The notes under the pieces: generated by a model
What the model was told of the DNA's origin: nothing
The model's database searches: none
What the model saw: the letters and a program-made list of their open reading frames with translations, nothing else
Position numbers and translations under genes: made by a program
NCBI RefSeq assembly: GCF_002269255.1
Contig: NZ_CP022823.1
Coordinates: 2,790,001 to 2,854,000, forward strand
Reading direction: 5' to 3'
Source: Klebsiella quasivariicola
GTDB lineage: Bacteria; Pseudomonadota; Gammaproteobacteria; Enterobacterales; Enterobacteriaceae
DNA: 64,000 bases
Shown here: positions 8,624 to 18,559 of the stretch, piece by piece
Layout: each line of letters opens with the position of its first letter
Position numbering within the stretch: the first letter of the stretch is position 1

Positions 8624-9816
8624 CAAAAACCCGCTATTCCTCCCTGTGGCGCTGGATTTGCGCACGTATATTAGCGCTGGCCATCGGAAGCGTAATTGTC
8701 ATTGCGACCTGTATGTGGCTACGTTATGCGGTGCAGAATTACTGGAACATAGGCAGAATGCCGGCATCGGTCCGACAAGAGTTTCTTGCGCTCAGCCAGA
8801 ACCCGCAGGCGAACCCGGTGCGCTTCCATCAAATCGTCGATACCTGGTGGGGGTTGAGTTATTCAACCCCATCCATCGCCTCGGCGGACTGGGTCACCGT
8901 GGCGTTACTGGTCCTGGTCATGATCCCTTTTATTGTGGTGATGGGATTGAGATATGCCAGGCCACTGGCGCTGCAGTTCAGCCGGCTGCGTGATGCGGCA
9001 AAGGAGGTCGCCGAAGGACAATTTGGCCGCCAGGCAGAACTCATCAGGAATGCGCCGGCTGAAATGGTCAGCTTTGCCAGTGACTTTAATACCATGACGG
9101 GGAAACTGGCTCGCTATGAAAAAGAGTTACGTACCTCTCATGTGGCCATGGCGCATGAGCTTCGCTCCCCCCTGACTGCCGCTATCGGACGTTTGCAGGG
9201 CATGCTGGATGGTGTGTTTGATGCCAGCCCGGAACAACTGGCAATGGTAATGAAACAGCTTCAGCACCTGAATCGCCTGACCGATGAACTTCATCTGCTC
9301 TCGCTGTCTGATGCCGGGAATTTGGTGCTGGAAAACGAACCCTTTCGTCTGGATGAGCTGCTTAAAGAACGGGCGACATGGATCATGCCCCAGGCTGATG
9401 CACATCGTTTTACAATCAGGCTTCATCATTCTCAGGCGTGTCCCTTCAAAGGCGATACGTTCCGTATGGGCCAGGTTTTCACCATTCTTATGGAAAATGC
9501 CCTCCGTTACGGGCGTGATGGCGGCCATCTTGATGTCACGCTGCACTACGCCAGCGGGCAATATTGCCTCGAATTTCGCGATGACGGCCCGGGGGTATCC
9601 TCCCAGTTCCTGCCGGAAATGTTCAACCGTTTTAGCCGGGAGGAGCAGTCTCGTGCCCGCCACTCCGGCGGCAGCGGTCTCGGTTTGTCGATTGCTCGCG
9701 CGATTTGTCAGGCCCATGGTGGCAGTATCAGCGCGTCGTTACCTGAAACCGGCGGACTCGCAGTCACCCTTTTGTTACCCTGGACGTCGTCTGAGATGGA
9801 AAATAGCCGCTCTTGA
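8620..9816 (+). CDS. Sensor histidine kinase (BaeS-like)
   Basis: 398 aa. Membrane helix near 13-36, a periplasmic loop, a second helix near 87-108, HAMP (RLRDAAKEVAEGQFG), HisKA with H-box MAHELRSPLTAAIGRL, then HATPase_c with N box (LMENALRYG), G1 (FRDDGPGV) and G2 (GGSGLGLSIARAI). It overlaps the response-regulator stop by 4 bp. The periplasmic loop is short, suggesting sensing within the membrane or envelope. It is followed after 78 bp by the efflux genes, so a stress- or drug-responsive efflux role is inferred. Confidence 0.93.
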   Translation: MTKTRYSSLWRWICARILALAIGSVIVIATCMWLRYAVQNYWNIGRMPASVRQEFLALSQNPQANPVRFHQIVDTWWGLSYSTPSIASADWVTVALLVLVMIPFIVVMGLRYARPLALQFSRLRDAAKEVAEGQFGRQAELIRNAPAEMVSFASDFNTMTGKLARYEKELRTSHVAMAHELRSPLTAAIGRLQGMLDGVFDASPEQLAMVMKQLQHLNRLTDELHLLSLSDAGNLVLENEPFRLDELLKERATWIMPQADAHRFTIRLHHSQACPFKGDTFRMGQVFTILMENALRYGRDGGHLDVTLHYASGQYCLEFRDDGPGVSSQFLPEMFNRFSREEQSRARHSGGSGLGLSIARAICQAHGGSISASLPETGGLAVTLLLPWTSSEMENSRS

Positions 9817-9894
9817 TAATACCTTGACGAAACGTCGAATCTTTCTCGACTAAGCGCGCATTTAATAACGCCATCACCTTTATGGAGCGGCGTT

Positions 9895-11043
9895 ATGTCA
9901 GATGAATTTTTACTCTCCCTCCGCCACAGTCTGCACCATTTGTACGACGTGGCGCGCCCCCTTTCCTGGCTGCACTTTCTCCCCCTGACCATTCTTTCGG
10001 TAGTGATTTTTCTGCTGCCCGGATGCGGGGACAACCAGGGTAATACGACTGATCCTGTGCGAACGGTACGCTACGTTGTTGTTGGCTCAGCGCAAACCCT
10101 TCCCGCGCTGGAAAGAACCGGAGAGATCCATGCGCACGATGAAACGATTCTGAGCTTTCGTACCGGCGGCCGGATAGTGACGCGTAGCGTCGATATTGGC
10201 GATCGGGTCAATGCAGGGCAACTGCTGGCCACGCTTGAAAATACAACCAGTCAGAATCAGCTCGATGGCGCACAGGCTGATTATGAAGGAGCCAAAGCCT
10301 CTGCTCAGGTTGCTGCACTTAACGTCAACCGAATGCAAAAGCTAATGCCAACAGGCGCGATTGCCCGCACGCAGCTCGATACCGCCCGCGCAGACTGGCT
10401 TGTCGCCCGCGCGCGTTTAAAAAACAGCGAGTCCGCGTTGCGTAATGCCCGGGAAAGCCTTGGCTGGACGCGTCTGATTGCGCCGCGAAGCGGCGTGATC
10501 ACCGAAGTAAGCGCCTCTGCGGGTCAGGTGGTCAATGGTGGTCAGTCGGTATTGACGCTGGCGACCGGTGAAGCCCGCGATGTGGTGTTTGATATCGCTA
10601 AACCCGAGGCGATCCCGCCACAGGAACAGGCTGGCTTGCGAGTTTCCCTCCTCAGCGACCCGTCGGTGCAAGCTTCCGCCGCGGTAAGAGATATTAGCCC
10701 GCAGGCCGATCCTCAGACCCGCACATGGCGCGTCAGGGCTACCCTGCAAAACCCACCGCTGGCAATGGCGCTGGGCGCCAGCGTCACCGTCACGTTACCC
10801 GCAACGGGTCCGCATGGATACGCCCTTCCCGCTTCAGCGCTGAGCCGCGTCGACGACAAACCGGCGGTTTATGTGATTAACCCACAGTCGCAGGCGCAGC
10901 TTCGCGTGGTGGTACCAGCATACTATACCGCCACCACGGTCATTATCTCCGGCGGCCTTGAACCAGGCGACCGGGTGATTACCGCCGGCGTGAGTAAATT
11001 ACGCTCCGGCGAGCCGGTGATTGCCGGGGAGTGCGAATCATGA
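9895..11043 (+). CDS. RND efflux membrane-fusion (periplasmic adaptor) protein
   Basis: 382 aa. An N-terminal hydrophobic segment ends in LLPGC, a plausible lipobox, followed by lipoyl halves (SFRTGGRIVTRSVDIGDRVNAGQLLATLE and the matching APRSGVITEVSASAGQVV), an alpha-helical hairpin between them and a C-terminal beta-barrel domain. The N-terminal extension of about 40 residues before the hydrophobic segment is unusual for a lipoprotein and may mean a later start. The stop overlaps the permease start (ATGA). With the permease it should form an inner-membrane/periplasm efflux assembly; no outer-membrane channel gene is adjacent. Confidence 0.9.
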   Translation: MSDEFLLSLRHSLHHLYDVARPLSWLHFLPLTILSVVIFLLPGCGDNQGNTTDPVRTVRYVVVGSAQTLPALERTGEIHAHDETILSFRTGGRIVTRSVDIGDRVNAGQLLATLENTTSQNQLDGAQADYEGAKASAQVAALNVNRMQKLMPTGAIARTQLDTARADWLVARARLKNSESALRNARESLGWTRLIAPRSGVITEVSASAGQVVNGGQSVLTLATGEARDVVFDIAKPEAIPPQEQAGLRVSLLSDPSVQASAAVRDISPQADPQTRTWRVRATLQNPPLAMALGASVTVTLPATGPHGYALPASALSRVDDKPAVYVINPQSQAQLRVVVPAYYTATTVIISGGLEPGDRVITAGVSKLRSGEPVIAGECES

Positions 11044-14000
11044 AACCCGTATTGAATGAGAAATTTAACCTGTCCTCCTGGGCGCTAAATCATCAGCAGA
11101 TGGTCAGTTTCTTCATGCTGCTGATCATTGCTATGGGCGCGTTCTGTTATGAGAACCTGCCACGTAACGAAGATCCGGCGTTTACGATTAAAACGGCCGT
11201 TGTTTCTGCGCAATGGCCCGGGGCATCCGTAACGGATACCACCCGACTGCTGACCGATACGCTGGAAAAAAAGCTGCAGGAAACCCCTTGGCTTGATTAT
11301 CTCGAAAGTGAGACCCGCGCCGGGAGCTCCGTTATTCATGTCAATCTTCGTGACGATACCCCGCCGCAAAAGGTGCCGGATATCTGGTATCAGGTACGTA
11401 AGAAAATGCAGGATATTGCCCCCTCTTTGCCAGAAGGCGTTCAGGGCCCCGCCGTCGACGACGAGTTCGATGACACGTACGGTACGATCTATGGCTTTAT
11501 ACCTGAGGGCTATACCCTGCGGGAGGTCCGGGACCGTGTTGAGACAATCCGCCGGGAACTCATGTCGTTACCGGATATCGGAAAAACCAGCCTGCTGGGT
11601 GAGCAGCAGGAACAGATAGTTCTCTCTTTTTCTCCTGCGCGTCTGGCAGGTATGGGGTTGAACATCCAGCAGGTAGCAGATGCCCTCAAAGCACAAAATG
11701 CGGTTGTCCCGGCAGGTATCATCCGCACCGGACAGGAAAATATGGCGATAAAGGTCAGCGGGGAGCTGACTTCTGAAGCGAGCTTACGTGCCGTCACGCT
11801 GCATATTAACGATCGTTACCTTCCTCTGACGGATATTGCCACCGTTAGTCGGGAAAACGCCGAGCCTCCCCAGCCGGTTTACCGGGTCAACGGCAAACCC
11901 GCCATCGGGCTGGCTATCTCGATGGCGCCGACGGGTAATATGCTGCGTTTCGGCGCCGCGCTGAATGCAAAAATGCATGCCATCAGCGTCACGCTGCCGC
12001 ACGGTATTGAGATGGTCAAGGTTGCCGATCAATCAGCGGTGGTCAGCGACGCCGTAAGCGGGTTTATCCGGGTGCTTATCGAAGCCGTGGCGATCGTCCT
12101 GGCCGTTTCGTTTGTCTCACTGGGTTTACGAGCCGGACTGGTAGTGGCTGCGGCCATCCCACTGGTTCTGGCCATGACCTTTACGGGAATGATGCTGGCA
12201 GGAATAGGTCTGCAGCGTATTTCTCTCGGCGCATTGATTATCGCGCTGGGCCTGCTGGTCGATGACGCCATGATCACTGTGGAAACCATGGTCTCTGGTC
12301 TGGAAGCCGGGGATTCCCGCCGGCAGGCGGCGACCCGGGCTTTTAAAACGACCGCATTTCCGATGCTGACGGGCACCCTTGTGATGATTGCCGGGTTTAT
12401 TCCCGTGGGATTTGCTGCGTCCAGCGCCGGTGAATATTGCTTTTCCCTGTTTGCCGTGGTGCTCATCGCCCTGCTGTGCTCATGGGTTGTCGCGATCCTG
12501 TTTTCACCATTAACCGGGACGTGGCTGTTATCTGACAACATCAGACAGAAGGCGAAAGGTCCTGGACGGATGGCCCGCGGATACCAGTGGCTATTGCGCA
12601 AGGCGTTGCGTCACCGCTTCGCCACCGTGTGTATTGCTCTCATTGCGCTTGGTCTGTCCGTTTACGGAACAACCTTTATGCAGGGGGAGTTTTTCCCCGC
12701 CTCCGACAGGCCAGAATTGCTGGTAAGCCTGACGCTGCCGGCAAATGCCTCGCAGTCGGAAACGCAAAATACGGCTGAAAAGCTGGAGAAGGCCCTGGCA
12801 GGCAACCGCAACGTTGATCGCTTTTCGACATACGTTGGGTCGGGAGCGATCCGTTTTTACCTGCCTATGGATGTGCTTCTGGCAAATGAAAATATCGCCC
12901 AGATAGTGGTGGTAGCTAAAGATCTTAAAGCGCGGGATCGTCTTCATCGACAGTTAAACAGGATACTGGCTACGCGCTTTAGCGACATCATCACGCGCGT
13001 ATCGCCCCTGGAACTTGGGCCCCCCGTCGGCTGGCCAGTGAAATACAGGGTGAGTGGACCAGATTATCTGAAGGTCAGGTCGATCGCGAACCGCCTGAGC
13101 GATGTCATTGGCCGGTCACCCTCCTCTCGCGAGGTTAATCAGACGGCGGGAGAACCGGAGAGAGTCATTACCCTCAAGGTCAATCAGACCGCAGCCCGGG
13201 CTGCGGGCGTGTCGTCAGAAAGTCTGGCCCGGATGCTCAATACCGTCTGGTCCGGCAGTGTGGTCACGTCGGTTCGCGATAATGACCGCCTTGTCGATGT
13301 GGTGCTCCGGGCCAGGGACAATGAGCGTCTTAACCTCGCCACCTTTTCTTCGCTGACTGTTCAGGGGAATGACGGGAAACAAATCCCGCTCAGCGCCTTT
13401 GCCACGCCAGTCTGGGGCGTGGATGATCCGGTTATCTGGCGTCGACAGCGTTTGCCTTTCATCACCGTGCAAACTGACCTCGCCCCGGGACTTCGCGCCG
13501 AAGCGGTATCCGCAGCGTTGCGACCTGCGGTAGACAGGTTGCGCGCGGAACTGCCTGAAGGCTACAGCATTGAAGAAGGGGGCGCGGTTGCTGAATCTGA
13601 AAAAGGTAATAGTTCGGTCTATGCGGTTCTGCCGGTGACACTGGTCATCATGCTCTTGCTGTTGATGCTCCAGTTGCGCAACTATTCCCGTATGGCGTTG
13701 GCTATACTGATGGCCCCGTTTGGTTTACCGGGGATCGTGCTGGCTATGTTACCTGGCGGAACACCGATGGGATTTGTCGCTCTGCTTGGCGTGATTGCGC
13801 TCGCTGGCATGATCATTCGTAACGCCGTCATACTGATTAGCGAGGTTGACAGCAATCTTGCTCAGGGAATGGCAAGCGATGCCGCCATTATTGCGGCCGC
13901 AGAGCATCGTGCGCGCCCCATCTGCCTGACGGCCTGTGCCGCCATTCTGGGAATGATCCCCATCTCTCATCAGGTATTCTGGGGACCGATGGCCTATGCG

Positions 14001-14114
14001 ATTATCGGGGGACTACTGGTTGCCACGCTGGTTACACTGACCGTTTTACCGGCATCGTTTAGCCTGTTGTTACACCTGAGAATAACGTCCTCAGGCGAGA
14101 CTCGAGAAAAATGA
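11040..14114 (+). CDS. RND efflux permease
   Basis: 1024 aa, full length for the AcrB/HAE family. One N-terminal transmembrane helix (MVSFFMLLIIAMGAFCY), a large periplasmic loop, a helix cluster around 330-540 with the TM4 acidic pair in GLLVDDAMI, a second loop, and C-terminal helices around 860-1010. ATG 11040 overlaps the adaptor stop; an in-frame GTG lies 9 bp earlier. The loop sequence diverges from AcrB (for example LPRNEDPAFTIKTAVVSAQWPG), closer to pumps outside the main drug-efflux set. Substrate is not predictable. Linked to the upstream two-component system. Confidence 0.92.
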   Translation: MKPVLNEKFNLSSWALNHQQMVSFFMLLIIAMGAFCYENLPRNEDPAFTIKTAVVSAQWPGASVTDTTRLLTDTLEKKLQETPWLDYLESETRAGSSVIHVNLRDDTPPQKVPDIWYQVRKKMQDIAPSLPEGVQGPAVDDEFDDTYGTIYGFIPEGYTLREVRDRVETIRRELMSLPDIGKTSLLGEQQEQIVLSFSPARLAGMGLNIQQVADALKAQNAVVPAGIIRTGQENMAIKVSGELTSEASLRAVTLHINDRYLPLTDIATVSRENAEPPQPVYRVNGKPAIGLAISMAPTGNMLRFGAALNAKMHAISVTLPHGIEMVKVADQSAVVSDAVSGFIRVLIEAVAIVLAVSFVSLGLRAGLVVAAAIPLVLAMTFTGMMLAGIGLQRISLGALIIALGLLVDDAMITVETMVSGLEAGDSRRQAATRAFKTTAFPMLTGTLVMIAGFIPVGFAASSAGEYCFSLFAVVLIALLCSWVVAILFSPLTGTWLLSDNIRQKAKGPGRMARGYQWLLRKALRHRFATVCIALIALGLSVYGTTFMQGEFFPASDRPELLVSLTLPANASQSETQNTAEKLEKALAGNRNVDRFSTYVGSGAIRFYLPMDVLLANENIAQIVVVAKDLKARDRLHRQLNRILATRFSDIITRVSPLELGPPVGWPVKYRVSGPDYLKVRSIANRLSDVIGRSPSSREVNQTAGEPERVITLKVNQTAARAAGVSSESLARMLNTVWSGSVVTSVRDNDRLVDVVLRARDNERLNLATFSSLTVQGNDGKQIPLSAFATPVWGVDDPVIWRRQRLPFITVQTDLAPGLRAEAVSAALRPAVDRLRAELPEGYSIEEGGAVAESEKGNSSVYAVLPVTLVIMLLLLMLQLRNYSRMALAILMAPFGLPGIVLAMLPGGTPMGFVALLGVIALAGMIIRNAVILISEVDSNLAQGMASDAAIIAAAEHRARPICLTACAAILGMIPISHQVFWGPMAYAIIGGLLVATLVTLTVLPASFSLLLHLRITSSGETREK

Positions 14115-14304
14115 GTAGCGTGCCGTCGTATCCTCGCCTCAGGGGTCTGCCAGGTTATTCGCTGCAAGACAAAGAACTTGCTCCATCGTGTCATCCACCT
14201 GCTGCCGCAACGTGTGGATAACAGGAAACCTAATAAAAAGTAAATCTCCCTGACCATGTTTATTTATACTCAGAAAACATGTCATTAAGAAAGGAAGCTA
14301 CGCG

Positions 14305-15774
14305 TTGAAATGGGTAACCTGGTTAAAACGTATCGTGTTGTCCCTGCTGCTGTTGATCGTTGGCGCTCTGGGACTACGCCTTTATGACATTCAGCGCGGA
14401 CCCGAGCTGCAGCTCTGGCATACCTGGGTTCCGCATGAGATGGACGCGGAGGAAATCGACAATGCTGACTGGAACGATTACATCAACAAAGAGAATGCGC
14501 TCTTCAGTGAGGTAAAACGCCAGGTTACCGATAAGCTGGACGCTGAGCAGCAAACCGAACTGAATCGTTACTATAGTCACAGCCCCATCTATCCGGACTC
14601 GTTTCCAACCAACTGGAATCGGTCATATATCATGATGCCGGATGGCAAACCGAAAGGCGCCGTGGTGTTGCTGCATGGTCTGACAGATACCCCCTACAGC
14701 CTGCGGCATATCGCTGAAAATTACCGGCAACAGGGGTATGTCGCCATCGGTATCAGATTACCGGACCATGGGACGGTTCCCGCCGGGCTGACCGATGTGG
14801 ACTGGCAGGACTGGCTTGCCGCCACGCGCCTTGCGGTGAGAGAAGCGAAACGACTGACGGGTAATGATGTGCCCCTGCATATCGTCGGATTTTCCAACGG
14901 CGGCGCGCTGGCAATGAAATATTCGCTGGACGCGCTGGATAATGCCGAACTGGCAAAACCCCAGCGGGTGATCCTGATTTCTCCGATGATCGGTATTACC
15001 AGCTTCGCGCGTTTTTCCGGCCTCGCTGGCTGGCCCGCGTTTCTTCCCGCCTTCTCGAAAGCCGCATGGTTAAACATCATGCCCGAGTTTAATCCGTTCA
15101 AATATAACTCCTTCCCGACGAACGCCGCCCGGCAGTCCTTCCTGCTGACCAAAGCGCTGCAAAAGCAGATAGTGACTGACTCGAGAAATCACAGACTTAA
15201 CAGCTTACCGCCGGTATTGACCTTTCAGTCCGTTGTGGATTCAACGGTCAGTACGCGGGCGATCGTGACGGCGCTGTATAACCGTTTGCCGGAAAATGGC
15301 AGTGAAATTGTCCTCTTCGATTTGAATCATGCCGTCAGGTTTAATTCATTATTACGCCGGACGTCTTACACCGCGCTGGCGCGGTTGCTGCCCGCGCCGC
15401 CACGCGCTTATCAGACCACGATCATCACTAACGCGAATTCAGCCAGTACCGATATGGAAATCCGCACAACATCTGCCGGGAAAACAGACACCACAGTGGA
15501 AAAGCTGCAGGGAATGCGCTATCTGCCGGACGTATACTCCCTTTCTCATGTCGCGCTCCCTTTCCCGTTAAGCGATTCGCTGTACGGGCGCTATCCCCAT
15601 CCGCTGAATCAATATGGGATCAGCCTCGGCACGTTTGCTGCTCGCGGCGAGCGTTCGGTGCTGGTTGTGGGTCTGGACTCGCTGATGCGTCAGTCTTCCA
15701 ATCCGTTCTTTCCCTATATGATCAAGCGCATTGACGAAGGGATCGACACTCGCCCGGCTCTCTCCGGGAAATAG
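14305..15774 (+). CDS. Alpha/beta-hydrolase, membrane-anchored
   Basis: 489 aa. An N-terminal signal-anchor (LKRIVLSLLLLIVGALGLRL) places it in the inner membrane or periplasm. The hydrolase core shows the oxyanion strand VVLLHGLTDTPYS, the nucleophile elbow IVGFSNGGALAMKY and a late Asp/His pair (DLNHAVRF is the likely His segment). A C-terminal extension of about 150 residues is unusual for a simple esterase. The start is TTG 14305, supported by AAGGAAG seven bases upstream; no in-frame ATG fits. A clear terminator follows at 15788. Substrate unknown. Confidence 0.85.
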   Translation: MKWVTWLKRIVLSLLLLIVGALGLRLYDIQRGPELQLWHTWVPHEMDAEEIDNADWNDYINKENALFSEVKRQVTDKLDAEQQTELNRYYSHSPIYPDSFPTNWNRSYIMMPDGKPKGAVVLLHGLTDTPYSLRHIAENYRQQGYVAIGIRLPDHGTVPAGLTDVDWQDWLAATRLAVREAKRLTGNDVPLHIVGFSNGGALAMKYSLDALDNAELAKPQRVILISPMIGITSFARFSGLAGWPAFLPAFSKAAWLNIMPEFNPFKYNSFPTNAARQSFLLTKALQKQIVTDSRNHRLNSLPPVLTFQSVVDSTVSTRAIVTALYNRLPENGSEIVLFDLNHAVRFNSLLRRTSYTALARLLPAPPRAYQTTIITNANSASTDMEIRTTSAGKTDTTVEKLQGMRYLPDVYSLSHVALPFPLSDSLYGRYPHPLNQYGISLGTFAARGERSVLVVGLDSLMRQSSNPFFPYMIKRIDEGIDTRPALSGK

Positions 15775-15787
15775 CTCTTCTCTGGAT

Positions 15788-15811
15788 AAGTGGCCACCAC
15801 GGCCACTTTTT
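15788..15811 (+). terminator. Rho-independent terminator after the hydrolase gene
   Basis: 8-bp perfect stem AAGTGGCC/GGCCACTT with a 5-nt loop, running into a T tract. It lies 14 bp past the hydrolase stop and 16 bp before the end of the convergent oxidoreductase gene. Confidence 0.75.
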
Positions 15812-15826
15812 CCTGAGGATGCGGTA

Positions 15827-16702
15827 CTACGCTTTCGCCGACGTCGACAGCCACTGATATACCGCTGACAAATCCTGGCCGGCATATCCCGCGTCCGCCG
15901 CCTGCTGCCACAGTTCGGCAATGTTATCCAGCCCCGGCATGGTGTGCGGCTCGGCCAGGGAGAGCGCCAGCCGGGCATCTTTCAGCGCATGCGCCAGTTG
16001 CATCTGCGGCGCGAATTGCTCGCTGGCGATGGCATCCAGTTTCACTTTGACATACGGTGCGGCCAGCGGGCCGCCTTCCAGAGCGCTCCAGAGCTGGTCG
16101 GGGGTAAAGCCCAGCGTCTTCGCCAGCTGGGCGCTTTCCGCGATGCCCTGCATCATCGAAATCAGCCAGGCATTGAGAACCAGCTTCATTTTCTGGCTGT
16201 TGCCCGCGTCGCCAAACCACTGCGTCCCGCGGGAGATGGCCGCGAACACCGGCTCGACGGCGGCGCCCTTTTCACGATCTCCGCTGGCGAGCACCAGGAT
16301 CTGCGCGTTCTCCGCCGGGGCTTTGGTCCCCGACACCGGGGCATCGATATAGGTCATCGCCGGCTGACGTTCCCGCAACAACGCGATGGCCTGCTGCGTC
16401 TCCGGCAGGCCGATGGTGCCCATCTGGCAGTAAATCGCCTGCGGCTGGCAGGCGGGTGCGATTTGCGCCAGTACGTCGAGGGTAGCCTGACCGTCGGCGA
16501 GCATACTGATGATCACCTCGGCATCGGCGACCGCCTGCTGCGGCGTGGCGTGCAGAGATAACCCCTGCGCCTGTAAATCCTCGCCGCGGGCTGGCGAACG
16601 GTTCCAGCCGGCTACGGTAAAGCCGTTTTTCAGCAGGTTACTGGCAAAAGCATGTCCCATGGCGCCGAGTCCCAGCACCGCGACCTTTGGTAATGTACTC
16701 AT
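15827..16702 (-). CDS. NAD(P)-dependent oxidoreductase, 3-hydroxyisobutyrate dehydrogenase family
   Basis: 291 aa. Rossmann start VAVLGLGAMGHAFASNLLKNGF, then GWNRSP, the substrate-loop motif DAPVSGTKAPAENAQ and the catalytic Lys region (GNSQKMKLVLNAW). The family includes beta-hydroxyacid dehydrogenases and imine reductases. The catalytic Lys is present, favouring the hydroxyacid type, but the substrate cannot be named. The ribosome site AGGA precedes ATG 16702. The LysR gene upstream on the same strand, about 110 bp away, is a possible regulator. Confidence 0.87.
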   Translation of the reverse strand: MSTLPKVAVLGLGAMGHAFASNLLKNGFTVAGWNRSPARGEDLQAQGLSLHATPQQAVADAEVIISMLADGQATLDVLAQIAPACQPQAIYCQMGTIGLPETQQAIALLRERQPAMTYIDAPVSGTKAPAENAQILVLASGDREKGAAVEPVFAAISRGTQWFGDAGNSQKMKLVLNAWLISMMQGIAESAQLAKTLGFTPDQLWSALEGGPLAAPYVKVKLDAIASEQFAPQMQLAHALKDARLALSLAEPHTMPGLDNIAELWQQAADAGYAGQDLSAVYQWLSTSAKA

Positions 16703-16814
16703 CTTGTCTGTCCTGATTCGCGTGTTAATAAATGTCGGACGTCTACTATCGCATCTCTGACACGGATGTCAGTAGCAATAACCGCCATAAAAAGTGACGC
16801 CGTCACTCATGGTC

Positions 16815-17699
16815 TCACGGCTGTCGGAGCCACGCCAGCAAACGGCGCATCGCTGGCGTCAGCCGGGCATCATCCTGATAACACAGACACAGGCGGCGCT
16901 GTGCCCAGCGATCCTGCAGCGCGATGACGGCAAACCGGTAGCGCTGCTGGTAGCGTTCGGCAATGACGCGGGGCAGGATCGCCCCGCCGGCGCCGTGAGC
17001 CACCATCTCGCAAAGCCCTTCAAAATGGCTCATCCGGACCCGGACGTTTAGCGCCTGGCCGAGCCCGGCGGCATGTTGTTCAATATGCTGCTGCAGTGCG
17101 CTGGTCTGGTAGAGGGCGACCAGCGACTCGTTGATGACCGCCGCAAACGCCACTTCATTCGCGCCGGCCAGAGGGTGAGTCGGCGGCACAATCAGCACCA
17201 GGGGATCATCGGCGACAGGATCCAGATGCAGCGGCCCGGGGTCGACCGCATCGGACACCACCCCGGCCTGCGCCACGCCCGCCAGAATGCTGCTGACGAT
17301 ATCCGCGCTGGTGCGTTCTTCGGTTTCGATCTGCACTGCCGGGTGCGCTGCCATCCAGGCGGCAAGCTTCCCCGGCAAAAATGCCGACAGCGCTGAGGTG
17401 TTGGCGAACAGGCGCAGCGTCCCCTGCTGACCGCGGGCGAAGGCGTGCATCGCCTGGCGCAGACGCTGGTGCTGTTCAAGAAGCGGGCGGGCATGGCGCG
17501 CCAGTACCTCCCCGGCCTCCGTCATCGTCACCCCGCGGGCATGACGCTGCAACAGGGGAACACCGACCTCTGCTTCCAGCTTGCGCACTCTTTCGCTGGC
17601 GGAGGCCAGGGCCAGATGGGCCATGGCTGCCCCACCGGTAATACTGCCGGTATCCACGATGGCGATAAACAACCGCAGATCCGCCAGATCCAGTCGCAT
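16815..17699 (-). CDS. LysR-family transcriptional regulator
   Basis: 294 aa. Winged helix-turn-helix DLADLRLFIAIVDTGSITGG followed by LASASERVRKLEAEVG and a conventional substrate-binding domain (residues 90-290). ATG 17699 sits six bases after AAGGAG; an in-frame GTG one codon earlier also exists. It is divergent from the TSUP exporter at 17811 and upstream of the dehydrogenase at 15827, so either could be its target. Confidence 0.9.
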   Translation of the reverse strand: MRLDLADLRLFIAIVDTGSITGGAAMAHLALASASERVRKLEAEVGVPLLQRHARGVTMTEAGEVLARHARPLLEQHQRLRQAMHAFARGQQGTLRLFANTSALSAFLPGKLAAWMAAHPAVQIETEERTSADIVSSILAGVAQAGVVSDAVDPGPLHLDPVADDPLVLIVPPTHPLAGANEVAFAAVINESLVALYQTSALQQHIEQHAAGLGQALNVRVRMSHFEGLCEMVAHGAGGAILPRVIAERYQQRYRFAVIALQDRWAQRRLCLCYQDDARLTPAMRRLLAWLRQP

Positions 17700-17810
17700 C
17701 ACGCTCTCCTTACCCTTCGGTTTTTCCGTAGTCTTTGGCCAACATACCGCATTGTTGCCCCTGCGACCAGCTGTTTCAATGCCCCTTTCTACCCTGAAAA
17801 GTCAGCCATA

Positions 17811-18554
17811 ATGTTCGATTTACACACGATCTCTTTCCTGTTGATCTTTATTGCCGCCGGGCTGGTCAAAGGGGTGACCGGCATGGGATTGCCCACGGTG
17901 GCGATGGGCCTGCTTGGCCTGCTGATGCCGCCGCAGGCCGCCGCAGCGCTGCTGGTGCTCCCCTCGCTGCTCACTAATCTCTGGCAGTTACTGGCCGGCC
18001 CGGCGCTGGCGCAGATTGTGCGCCGCCTCTGGCTTATGATGACCGGGATTCTTATTGGCACGCTGGCGGGGTCCTCACTGCTGATCGACCTCAATCCCCG
18101 GTGGTCAGCGCTGGCGCTTGGCGCCGCATTGATAGTCTATGCCGCTTATGCGCTCTGCGGTCCGGTGTTTCAGGTTTCCGCCCGCGTGGAGAAGTGGCTG
18201 TCGCCGATCGTCGGTGGGCTGACCGGCGTGATCACCGGCGCGACCGGGGTATTCGTCATTCCGGCCGTTCCCTGGCTGCAGGCGCTGGGCTTTCGCCGCG
18301 ACGAGCTGGTGCAGGCCCTGGGGTTGTCGTTCACCCTCTCCACCCTGGCGATGGCGGCTGGCCTCGCCCTGCACGATGGCTGGCATGATGATGCAGGGCT
18401 ATTGTCGGCACTGGCGCTGTTACCGGCGCTGCTCGGCATGTGGCTGGGACAACGGATCCGCACCCGTCTCAGCCCGCAACGCTTTCGTCAGGGCTTTCTG
18501 CTGTTCCTGCTGGCGCTGGGAGTGGAGCTGATCTGTCGGGGATGGCTGGCCTGA
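17811..18554 (+). CDS. TSUP-family (TauE/SafE) membrane exporter
   Basis: 247 aa and very hydrophobic, with 7-8 predicted membrane helices. The repeated family signature is visible: AAGLVKGVTGMGLPTVAMGLLGLLM near the N-terminus and GGLTGVITGATGVFVIPAVPWL in the second half. TSUP proteins move sulfite, sulfonates or organic acids across the inner membrane. ATG 17811 starts exactly at the first helix; the longer upstream frame lies antisense to the LysR gene and is rejected. Divergent from LysR, with which it probably forms a regulated pair. Confidence 0.87.
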   Translation: MFDLHTISFLLIFIAAGLVKGVTGMGLPTVAMGLLGLLMPPQAAAALLVLPSLLTNLWQLLAGPALAQIVRRLWLMMTGILIGTLAGSSLLIDLNPRWSALALGAALIVYAAYALCGPVFQVSARVEKWLSPIVGGLTGVITGATGVFVIPAVPWLQALGFRRDELVQALGLSFTLSTLAMAAGLALHDGWHDDAGLLSALALLPALLGMWLGQRIRTRLSPQRFRQGFLLFLLALGVELICRGWLA

Positions 18555-18559
18555 ATCCA

